From Pediococcus claussenii ATCC BAA-344 (lineage in GTDB: Bacteria > Bacillota > Bacilli > Lactobacillales > Lactobacillaceae): a stretch of DNA of 64,000 nt. Made by a program: the position numbers and the translations under genes. Under the pieces are notes generated by a model. It worked only from the letters and a program-made list of their open reading frames with translations. It was not told where the DNA came from and searched no databases. Within the stretch, counting starts at the first letter, position 1. The number at the start of each line of letters is the position of its first letter. Below are positions 56,774-64,000 of the stretch, piece by piece. The DNA lies in NCBI RefSeq assembly GCF_000237995.1, contig NC_016605.1:372001-436000 (forward strand), in the 5' to 3' direction.

Positions 56774-58531
56774 ATGAAAATCAGTAAAAATACACGAGCA
56801 TTTGGTGTTTTGTTTATTGTTGCTCTCGTGGTGGTATCACCTATTTTTTTTAATAAAATAGGAATTATGGGGGTTGATAGCTACTTTCACTACAATCGAA
56901 TTTATGAAGCAGCTATGCAAATTAAAAACCATAATTTTAGTTTCTTAAACCTATACTCGTTTCAAGAGGCAGGAAGGGTTGTTAATCAAGTTTACAGTCC
57001 ATTAATTACATATTTATTTGGGGGACTATTGTTATTATGTGGAAACTGGTTCCGGTTCCAAGTAGTTTCAATCGTTCTAGTTACTCTGTTATCAGGTGAG
57101 ACATCTTATTTTGCAGCTAAACGGTTAAATCTTAACTTTAAGACTTCAGTTTCAATTGCTGTAGTTTATATGACATCACTTTCAATCTATAGCTTTATAT
57201 ACAGTGCTAACTGGCGCGCTATTGCCATGGCGTTTGTTCCATTACTTGTAGGACCTATTATAGATTTCTATAAGGGAGATTGGTCCCTAAAATCTATGTC
57301 AGTCTTAGGTGTTGCGGTGGCATTAATCGCTCAAGCACAAATCTTGGCAGCTGCTTTGGCAATACCAATTTTAGTTCCTTTTTTTGTGATGGGATTACTG
57401 AAATCACAGCACAAGTTAAGAAGCTTGGAGTTCACTTTGATTGGTATTGCTATTGCTCTAGTCTTAAGTCTTAACTTCATTATGCCGTATTTAGAACTCG
57501 TAAGGGGGAATCATTTGCTTCCGCCTGTGGCTACTCCTTTAGAGAGTGGAGTAACTAATTTGGTAATTCCTTTTACCGGGAAATCAATTCCACTGAGTGA
57601 TACAATCTTGAGCTTTGTTTTTTACCTTGATTTTGCTGGCTTAATCTTTTTTTGGAAAAGGGTCTCTGGCTTGACTAAAGTTATTAGTATAGTGGCGATC
57701 GTGTATATCATTTTAGGAACAAGTATAATTCCGTGGCAAGCTCTTAATGTGGATTTCCCTGCTTTAGGGAATTTTTTACAAATTCCGCGTAGATTTACAA
57801 TAACTGGGATTTCCTTCCTGATGCTTGGAACTGGATTAATCGTTAAGGATCTAGTTGGTAAAGATGAATTATCCAGTATGGCTGATGTAAGTAACTTTGT
57901 ATTTACCATGTTTGCTGTTGCTTCGGTAGTTTCATTAACAGTAACTGTAACTGACTGGGTTAAGACAGCTAATAATCCAAGCGTTGGGCTGGCTGCAGGT
58001 TTGTCGACAAATCATAATTATATATATCCAAGAACATATCATGGGAAAAAGATTACTAAAATTGCTGAGCTTCAACCAACTTTTCATACCAAAAATTATG
58101 GTGCTCTAATTCATGCTGTAGACCGTATTACGCCTGACTATACACCGATTAAACATTACTCATCGAGTACGAACTATTACGCGATTTATAAGAAGAGAGT
58201 AGTGTTACCTAAAAATAAATTTGAACATTCGGTAAAAGCTGGAGGAACTATTCAGTTGAAATGGGAAGAGCAACATAGACAGAAGATTAATGTGCCGGTC
58301 GTTGCTTATAAAAATTCTCAGGTAAGATTGAATGGACAAATCCTCAATAAGGAAGATTATAAAACCTCCTCAATTGGCACAATTAAAATTCACGGGAAAA
58401 AAGGTATTAATAAAGTGGATGTGAGCTATCAACCATCTACAGGAATCAAAGTGGGAATTGCGGTAGCTACATTTAGTTGGCTATGCACGATTCTTGGTTT
58501 TGGAGTGGTTATATTGAGAAAACATAGGTAA
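56774..58531 (+). CDS. Large membrane protein, GT-C/YfhO-like (PTPS-related domain), copy 1
   Basis: A 585-residue protein with about 12-13 membrane segments and a ~130-residue outer C-terminal domain before a final segment. The first outer loop has GVDSYFHYNRIYEAAMQ, an Asp and His placed like the catalytic site of GT-C glycosyltransferases; FLQIPRRFTI lies later. Databases often name this group by a 6-pyruvoyl-tetrahydropterin synthase-related domain. GGGGGAT precedes the ATG. I infer a transferase that takes sugar from undecaprenyl phosphate. The next gene is a close paralogue. Confidence 0.72.
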   Translation: MKISKNTRAFGVLFIVALVVVSPIFFNKIGIMGVDSYFHYNRIYEAAMQIKNHNFSFLNLYSFQEAGRVVNQVYSPLITYLFGGLLLLCGNWFRFQVVSIVLVTLLSGETSYFAAKRLNLNFKTSVSIAVVYMTSLSIYSFIYSANWRAIAMAFVPLLVGPIIDFYKGDWSLKSMSVLGVAVALIAQAQILAAALAIPILVPFFVMGLLKSQHKLRSLEFTLIGIAIALVLSLNFIMPYLELVRGNHLLPPVATPLESGVTNLVIPFTGKSIPLSDTILSFVFYLDFAGLIFFWKRVSGLTKVISIVAIVYIILGTSIIPWQALNVDFPALGNFLQIPRRFTITGISFLMLGTGLIVKDLVGKDELSSMADVSNFVFTMFAVASVVSLTVTVTDWVKTANNPSVGLAAGLSTNHNYIYPRTYHGKKITKIAELQPTFHTKNYGALIHAVDRITPDYTPIKHYSSSTNYYAIYKKRVVLPKNKFEHSVKAGGTIQLKWEEQHRQKINVPVVAYKNSQVRLNGQILNKEDYKTSSIGTIKIHGKKGINKVDVSYQPSTGIKVGIAVATFSWLCTILGFGVVILRKHR

Positions 58532-58658
58532 TTTTTTTGAAGAAAATAATGAAAACGTGCGAATTTATTTAAAGAAGCATGTTTTCCATTACATAGATTT
58601 ATAATCTAGTATCAACGGATGCTGTATTTGATTCGGCTAATCAGTAAGGGAGTAACTA

Positions 58659-60425
58659 ATGATATTTAAAAATAAAATACATCCAATCTGGGTATTATTT
58701 TTAGTTGCGATTTTAATTGTATTACCAATTTACTTTAATAATACGGGAATGGCTTTTGGTGATACATACTTTCACTATAATCGTATCTATGAGGCCGCAC
58801 AGCAGATTAGACATAATAACTTTAGTTTTATTAACTTGTATTCTTTTCAGCAGTCAGGAAGAGTAGTTAATCAGGTTTATAGTCCACTTTTAACATATTT
58901 TTTTGGTGGGATTTTATTACTTGTAGGTAACTGGTTTAGATTTCAAGTGATTTCAATTATCGTAGTATGCCTTTTAGCAGGAATTTTTACATACTATGGA
59001 GCTCGACGATTAGAATTAACAGCAAAGACATCATTAATAGTTGCCATTATGTATATGTCTTCATTCTCAATCTTTAATTTTATCTATAGTACAAGTTGGC
59101 GTGGCGTGGCTGCAATGTTCATTCCACTTCTGGTAGGACCAATTTTAGACCTCTATCGGGGTGATTGGACTTGGAAATCAATGTTCTTCCTAAGCATTGC
59201 TATAAGTTTAATTACACAGGCACAAATTTTGGCAGTTACACTGATTTTACCTATTTTGGTTCCTTTTTTTGTGATTGGATTGATTAAATCGACTCATAAA
59301 TGGCGAGGGGTGGGATTCTTAAGTGCAGCGGTTGTGATGGCGGTGGTTTTAAACCTAAACGTAGTGTTACCGTATGTAGAACTTATTAAGGGGAATACAA
59401 TCTTACCACCAGCAAACTTCCCATTAATGGAAGGTGTCACTAATATTTTGGTTCCCTTTTATGATGCCGCCCCCCTCAGCAACGTTGTGATAAGCATACT
59501 TTTCTTTATGAGTTTTGCGGGTTTGATCTTGTTTTGGAGCCGATTAGGGAATTTCTCAAAATTAGTATCGATTATAGGTATGGTATACATGGTTTTAGGA
59601 ACCAGTTTAATACCATGGAGCGCTGTTGAAACAAGCGTCCCAGCGTTAGGTAATTTTTTACAGTTGCCACGGAGATTTATCATTGTTGGGCTACTTTTTT
59701 TGGTTTTAGGAGCGGTCTTAATTTTAAGAGATTTGGTAGAAAGCAGTATGCACAAAGTTTCTTTTACAATAGTCGATTTTATGCTAACTGTTTTCACAAT
59801 TGCTTCTGTTACCTCACTTATGGTTACAATTAACGACTGGAATTCGCAAAGTAGAAGTAATAGTGCGGGTTTGGCAAGCGGATTAGCAACGGAGAAAGTA
59901 AACGTGTTCGCGCATAAACTTGATGGTAAAAAAATCAGTAAAATTATTGAACTACAACCAGCTTTTCATAGTGCAAATACTGGAAAATTAATTCATGCAG
60001 TTGACCGAGTAACACCTGATTACACTCCGATTCAGAAATATTCAAATAAGATTGATTACTATCAACTGTATGTTAATTATGTTATTAAGCCTAAAAATAA
60101 ATTTAAGCATACAGTTAAAAAAGACGGGGTCATGGAGTTAACCTGGAATGACTCAAAAGCTAAAACCCAAGACGTACCTGTTGTAGCATATAAAAATACT
60201 CAAATTAAATTTAATGGCAAAGTTTTAAAGCATAATCATCTTAAACAGACGGCAATTGGTTCTTTACTACTTAAAAGCCAAAAGGGCTTAAATAGACTAC
60301 AAATATCATACGTTCCTAATAAATTAACGTTAGTAGGTACCGCAGTGGCTTTATTTGGTTGGATAATTGCTGGAATAGTTTCCATTTTTTACTTAATACG
60401 GAAGAGGTATAATAAATTTGGATGA
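58659..60425 (+). CDS. Large membrane protein, GT-C/YfhO-like (PTPS-related domain), copy 2
   Basis: A 588-residue paralogue of the preceding gene with the same layout: AFGDTYFHYNRIYEAAQQI in the first loop, VNQVYSPLLTYFFGGILL, FLQLPRRFIIVGL, and a C-terminal outer domain with IHAVDRVTPDYTPIQKYS. Similarity runs end to end, so this is a tandem duplication with clear divergence, most in the last third. AAGGGAG precedes the ATG. The two may differ in acceptor polymer or in sugar. Confidence 0.72.
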   Translation: MIFKNKIHPIWVLFLVAILIVLPIYFNNTGMAFGDTYFHYNRIYEAAQQIRHNNFSFINLYSFQQSGRVVNQVYSPLLTYFFGGILLLVGNWFRFQVISIIVVCLLAGIFTYYGARRLELTAKTSLIVAIMYMSSFSIFNFIYSTSWRGVAAMFIPLLVGPILDLYRGDWTWKSMFFLSIAISLITQAQILAVTLILPILVPFFVIGLIKSTHKWRGVGFLSAAVVMAVVLNLNVVLPYVELIKGNTILPPANFPLMEGVTNILVPFYDAAPLSNVVISILFFMSFAGLILFWSRLGNFSKLVSIIGMVYMVLGTSLIPWSAVETSVPALGNFLQLPRRFIIVGLLFLVLGAVLILRDLVESSMHKVSFTIVDFMLTVFTIASVTSLMVTINDWNSQSRSNSAGLASGLATEKVNVFAHKLDGKKISKIIELQPAFHSANTGKLIHAVDRVTPDYTPIQKYSNKIDYYQLYVNYVIKPKNKFKHTVKKDGVMELTWNDSKAKTQDVPVVAYKNTQIKFNGKVLKHNHLKQTAIGSLLLKSQKGLNRLQISYVPNKLTLVGTAVALFGWIIAGIVSIFYLIRKRYNKFG

Positions 60426-60596
60426 ACAATAAAAAAAACAATTGCTGTAGAGTGCGAGAATAGGCCAAGCATTTTCGCTTAAAAGTGAAGTGTGCTCAAA
60501 GGAATGAACGACGTATCAAGATCTAATTTTTGAAATAGTTAATACGCTTACCACTTCTTAACTTATATCTTGTTTCCACAATAAAGAAGGATTTAA

Positions 60597-61289
60597 ATGA
60601 CGAAGACGATACTATTAGTTGAAGATGAGAAAGCATTAGCTGATTCTTTGAGGGAAGAATTTCAATTTGAAGACTATCAAGTGTTAACCACATTTGATGG
60701 TATATCTGCGGTAGATTGTTTCAAAAATAATCAAGCTCAAATTGACTTGATTATTTTAGATTGGATGCTACCTGAGCTTGACGGACTTGGTGTACTCAGA
60801 AGAATAAGGCGAGAAAGCGACGTACCAATTATCATGTTAACTGCGAGAGACTATGTGGGTGATAAAGTAGCTGGGTTAACTGGTGGTGCGGATGATTATA
60901 TTACTAAACCGTTTGATATCGAAGAACTGTTAGCCAGAATGGACGTGGTTTTGAGGAGATCACGTAAATTTCAGGATTCTGAGCGGAATGATTTATTAGT
61001 TTTAGACAATTTGAGGGTTGATGTGAAAAATCAGCAGGTAACTAGAAATGAAAAAGATATTCAACTAACACAACGTGAATTTCATTTACTCACGGAGTTA
61101 TTAAAACAATCTGGTAAAATCCTTTCTAGGGACGAATTATTGGATGCGGTTTGGGGAATTGACTTTACTGGACAACCTAATGTTGTTGATGTTTACATTC
61201 GTTATCTAAGAAATAAAATAGATCGTATTCCTGGAGAAAATGCGTTGATTCACACCGTTCGAGGTAGAGGCTATAAAATTTCAAAGTGA
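60597..61289 (+). CDS. OmpR/PhoB family response regulator
   Basis: A 230-residue response regulator. Receiver: acidic pair ED10-11, phospho-acceptor Asp55 (LIILDWMLPE), Thr in MLTARD and Lys in ITKPFD; effector: winged helix with LTQREFHLLTELL, DAVWG, VDVYIRYLRNKI and VRGRGYKI. It pairs with the sensor kinase gene 6 bases downstream. GAAGGA precedes the ATG. Targets are unknown; position suggests envelope genes. Confidence 0.95.
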   Translation: MTKTILLVEDEKALADSLREEFQFEDYQVLTTFDGISAVDCFKNNQAQIDLIILDWMLPELDGLGVLRRIRRESDVPIIMLTARDYVGDKVAGLTGGADDYITKPFDIEELLARMDVVLRRSRKFQDSERNDLLVLDNLRVDVKNQQVTRNEKDIQLTQREFHLLTELLKQSGKILSRDELLDAVWGIDFTGQPNVVDVYIRYLRNKIDRIPGENALIHTVRGRGYKISK

Positions 61290-61295
61290 GAAATA

Positions 61296-62666
61296 ATGTT
61301 AAAATTTAAACGAAGTAATCAAACGGATAGCACGACAATCATAATGAGGAGCATGATTGTTTTAGTCGTGGTTATTACGTTGTTATCGGGTGTGCTAACA
61401 GTTGTCGCAATCGGGCACGAGTTACTAGAAACTAGTAATATTAATTCGAACAGAATTATTAATAGCTTAAAAAAAACGGTTATTGATGGTGACAATGATT
61501 GGCAAAATTGGCGAAAAAATAGCACATTGGATACGTCTTCAACCTACGTACATGTGTACAATTTTCGAAAGGATGCGCATACTAAAAACTATTTTTCGCC
61601 GAATACATACAAATTATTAGCTTCAAAGCCGAAAAAAATCCCACTAGTAAAAGGTGTGATTTATTCAAAGAAATTCGGACTTTTATACTATAGTTCCGGA
61701 CATGCTAAGGGAATTGATTATGAATTATGGGTCGATTTAGAAAGTCAGCTTAACCTTTTAGAACGAATAATTTTAGTGACGTTCATTGTTCTTATCTTGA
61801 TTTTGTTGATCAGTCCCATGTATATTAGGATAATTGTCAAAAGGTTAATGGCTCCGCTGATTGGGTTAACTGATAAAATACAGGATATTTCTCAGGATCA
61901 GAGCGAACATGCAGTAAGATTAGAGGTTCCGGGAAAACCCACGGAAGTGACAAACTTAACAAAGAGTTTTAATGAACTATTAGAGCAACTAGATTTAAAA
62001 TCACAAAAAGAAAAGACTTTTATGTTAAATGCTGCACACGAATTAAGGACTCCCATTGCAACCATTAGGAGTCATGCACAGTTGATAAGGCGTAGGGGAG
62101 AAGGACATCCTGAAATTATTAGTAAATCCATTAATTATATTGACGAAGAAACCTACCAAATGCAATTTTTAGTCGACCAACTTTTGCTTTACGCTCGTGC
62201 TGAAAATCAGGCTATTCAGATAAAAAAATATAATTTATCCAAATCAGTTGAAGAATTTGTGAGTAAGTTTAATAAGGAAATTTCTCAGACGATTTTTCTC
62301 GAGTTGGACAATCATGTTTTTGTATCCGCAGATGAAGGCAATGTAAATCAAATTTTAAAAAATTTACTTTCAAATGCAAGTAAATATTCGGCCGATAATT
62401 CGAATATCTTAGTTACTATAAAAAAAGAAGGCTCACATGTGGTTTTGGAAGTCCAAGACCATGGAAGTGGGATTGAAAAAAAGGATCAGGATCATATTTT
62501 TGAAAGGTTTTATAGAGGTGGAAAAGTACGTGGTAATATTCCTGGTACCGGTTTAGGGCTTGCAATTTCTGAAAAATTGGCGGAGTTAAACCGTATCACA
62601 TTGAATGTAAAACAGAGTGGAACAAATGGAACTACATTCGTAATTATTTTTAATGAGATTAGTTAA
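61296..62666 (+). CDS. Sensor histidine kinase
   Basis: A 456-residue kinase with two membrane segments (~18-40 and ~158-178) enclosing a ~115-residue outer sensor domain, then HAMP (~179-235), H box with His248 in NAAHELRTPI, N box NQILKNLLSNASKYS, G1 DHGSGIEKKD and G2 GTGLGLAI. It phosphorylates the regulator encoded 6 bases upstream. The sensor domain (TYVHVYNFRKDAH, KFGLLYYSSGHAKGIDYELWVDL) is not one I can name; its fold may be PAS-like. A terminator follows. Confidence 0.93.
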   Translation: MLKFKRSNQTDSTTIIMRSMIVLVVVITLLSGVLTVVAIGHELLETSNINSNRIINSLKKTVIDGDNDWQNWRKNSTLDTSSTYVHVYNFRKDAHTKNYFSPNTYKLLASKPKKIPLVKGVIYSKKFGLLYYSSGHAKGIDYELWVDLESQLNLLERIILVTFIVLILILLISPMYIRIIVKRLMAPLIGLTDKIQDISQDQSEHAVRLEVPGKPTEVTNLTKSFNELLEQLDLKSQKEKTFMLNAAHELRTPIATIRSHAQLIRRRGEGHPEIISKSINYIDEETYQMQFLVDQLLLYARAENQAIQIKKYNLSKSVEEFVSKFNKEISQTIFLELDNHVFVSADEGNVNQILKNLLSNASKYSADNSNILVTIKKEGSHVVLEVQDHGSGIEKKDQDHIFERFYRGGKVRGNIPGTGLGLAISEKLAELNRITLNVKQSGTNGTTFVIIFNEIS

Positions 62667-62712
62667 ATGCTTTATTAATTACGATAAATAACCACTAAGC
62701 CAGTTTTTAGCG

Positions 62713-62770
62713 AAAATCAGGCATGAGTAACTGAATTTTATACCAGTCGCTTGTTACCTGATTTTTTATA
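62713..62770 (+). terminator. Terminator after the two-component system
   Basis: AAAATCAGG (62713-62721) pairs with CCTGATTTT (62757-62765), with an inner GTAAC/GTTAC pair and a T run. It lies about 50 bases after the kinase stop. Confidence 0.8.
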
Positions 62771-62880
62771 TGGATAATTTAATTATTATAAAATCTCATT
62801 TAACGTTTATTTATCACTACTTTTTTTACTTTCAAAATAACAGTAAAATCAAAATGATAAAATATAAATGAGGAAAAAGT

Positions 62881-63552
62881 ATGGAAAAATCATATAAGTT
62901 GAATTATAAGAATACTCTATGGATAATCATAACTATAATCTCAATTGGACTCTTTATAGGAATGATGTTGGCAGTGATGCAAGATAGAAATAATATTAAT
63001 TCTTATGATCTTGTTGCCTTTAGAATTTTTAAAGGATTCATTACATCTACTAATACATCTTTTTTCTCAGTGGTTTCTTTTTTTGGAAGTCCGGAAATTA
63101 CGTTTTCTTTAGTAATTATTGTTTGTGTACTACTTTGGTTCGAAAATAAAAAATGGTTAGCGTTTAAAATATTTTTGTTGCAATTTTCAGGGGATATGTT
63201 GGTTTATATGATAAAGAATATCGTTAGGCGTCCCAGACCAGGAGGACAAATTATTATCGATACTGGTTTTAGTTTCCCAAGTGGCCATATGTTTAGCACC
63301 AGCTTGCTGGGGTTAGCTATAGTGATTTTATTATTGCCAGTAATGAAATCTAATAAGAAAAAATTTCTGAGTTATATTTTAATATTCATATGGATGGCGT
63401 TAGTTGGAATATCAAGAGTTTATTTAAAGGATCATTATTTTTCTGATGTACTTGCGAGCTTGTTTTTATCAATCGGATATATAGGAATATTTGATTTTAT
63501 GTTTAATTGTATAAGAAATAAGTTTAAAATAAATGTTTTCGGGGGAATTTAA
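62881..63552 (+). CDS. PAP2 family phosphatase
   Basis: A 223-residue membrane phosphatase with about six segments. The three PAP2 motifs are visible: KNIVRRPRPGG, FSFPSGHMFSTSLL (catalytic His) and GISRVYLKDHYFSDVLA. Members hydrolyse undecaprenyl diphosphate or phosphatidyl-glycerophosphate-type lipids at the outer face. GAGGAAAAAG precedes the ATG. It starts an operon with the following GT2 gene (2 bases apart), consistent with lipid-carrier recycling. Confidence 0.9.
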   Translation: MEKSYKLNYKNTLWIIITIISIGLFIGMMLAVMQDRNNINSYDLVAFRIFKGFITSTNTSFFSVVSFFGSPEITFSLVIIVCVLLWFENKKWLAFKIFLLQFSGDMLVYMIKNIVRRPRPGGQIIIDTGFSFPSGHMFSTSLLGLAIVILLLPVMKSNKKKFLSYILIFIWMALVGISRVYLKDHYFSDVLASLFLSIGYIGIFDFMFNCIRNKFKINVFGGI

Positions 63553-63554
63553 AA

Positions 63555-64000
63555 ATGGAGAAATTAACCGTAGTTGTTCCTGCATTCAATGAGGAAGAAG
63601 TACTACACGACAGTATAAAAAGATTAAATGATATAGAAGCAGAACTAATTAATGATTTATCAATCGACTACCTGTCAGATATTTTAATTGTTGACGATGG
63701 TTCTACGGATAAGACATGGCACATCATTGAAGAGGAACATCGTAATAATCCGCGGATTAAGGGAATTAAGTTTAGTCGTAATTTTGGACATCAAAATGCT
63801 TTATTGGCTGGCATGCGACAAGCTATTGAAACGGCTGATATTGTGGTAACAATCGATGCAGATTTACAAGATGACCCTAATGCCATTAAGAAAATGGTTG
63901 AATTACATCAAAAAGGTAACCAAATCGTATATGGTGTCCGTAACAATCGAGATACTGATACATGGTTTAAACGAAATTCAGCACAGCTTTTCTATAAACT
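63555..64000 (+). CDS. GT2 glycosyltransferase, CsbB/GtrB-like, 3' truncated by window
   Basis: The first ~148 residues of a second CsbB-type transferase: VVVPAFNEEEVLHDS, VDDGSTDKTW, KFSRNFGHQNALLAGMRQ and TIDADLQDDPNAI (DxD metal site). The frame is open at the window end, so the C-terminal membrane segments are not seen. GGGGGAATTT precedes the ATG. It is similar over this length to the gene at 53564, which makes two lipid-sugar synthases in 10 kb. Confidence 0.9.
   Translation, partial: MEKLTVVVPAFNEEEVLHDSIKRLNDIEAELINDLSIDYLSDILIVDDGSTDKTWHIIEEEHRNNPRIKGIKFSRNFGHQNALLAGMRQAIETADIVVTIDADLQDDPNAIKKMVELHQKGNQIVYGVRNNRDTDTWFKRNSAQLFYK

Noticed and set aside
58549-58587. Hairpin GAAAACGTGC/GCATGTTTTC between the two GT-C genes as a terminator
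   Set aside because: No T run follows, and it contains a G-T pair; the two genes may be co-transcribed.

Overview
The window reads as chromosomal DNA of a low-GC Gram-positive lactic acid bacterium of the family Lactobacillaceae; the genus cannot be settled from sequence alone. The signs are lactobacillus-type PepC, a dut-radA-yacL-gltX block, a PerR of Bacillus numbering, a glutamine-type ABC transporter with fused binding protein and permease, TagGH teichoic acid export, frequent TTG starts with good Shine-Dalgarno (SD) sequences, and catabolite-control (cre-like) and LexA boxes of Firmicutes type. I see no IS element, prophage or CRISPR array.

Layout. 1-4028: tail of a fatty acid operon (accC partial, accD, accA), phosphoglycerate mutase and a YisL-like membrane protein. 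4029-4493: a structured RNA candidate and a hairpin repeat. 4494-6949 (minus): pepC, then rpiA with a small acetyltransferase. 7076-11761: dut, radA, PIN/TRAM protein, gltX. 11954-18690: DUF308 protein, perR with a Per box, two MFS proteins, YihY, an Ig-like/coiled-coil membrane protein, ASCH protein. 18809-22851: two paralogous tyrosine phosphatases around a HAD phosphatase and nrdI, then an alpha/beta hydrolase. 23239-29408: CNNM/CorC protein, a frameshifted ltrA, aldo/keto reductase, and a PadR-controlled drug efflux gene. 29574-36038: amino acid ABC transporter, DMT transporter, SnoaL-like protein, tRNA-Asn, oligo-1,6-glucosidase and a frameshifted galM-like gene. 36314-46246: SDR-like protein, ThiD-like kinase, a PadR/HAAS/toastrack pair, YbjQ, an intact ltrA paralogue, nitroreductase, the SOS-type pair umuC-like/yolD, and two hydrolase/PEBP genes. 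46618-49810: TetR-controlled ABC-2 exporter. 50123-52919: exoA and ligA. 52953-64000: a cell-envelope block with GtrA, CsbB-like GT2, TagG, TagH, two large GT-C-like membrane proteins, a two-component system, a PAP2 phosphatase and a second GT2 cut by the window end.

How genes work together. The last 11 kb holds all parts of a three-component lipid-linked glycosylation system (GT2 that loads a sugar on undecaprenyl phosphate, GtrA flippase, GT-C transferase) beside the wall teichoic acid exporter; that it glycosylates teichoic acid is an inference. Several transport genes carry visible operators for their adjacent regulators (PadR, TetR), and perR and the Y-family polymerase carry their own expected boxes.

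Most interesting signals. (1) A family of about 121-bp long-hairpin elements at three loci, each starting at or within a few bases of a stop codon and oriented with that gene, with a constant apical motif GACGGKTT..GGTCA and compensatory changes in the stems; the last copy in two loci breaks off at the hairpin apex. (2) Two single-base frameshifts in homopolymers (ltrA, galM-like). (3) Two candidate non-coding RNAs, one with anti-SD C-rich motifs. (4) A HAAS/toastrack protein lacking any membrane segment beside its PadR regulator.
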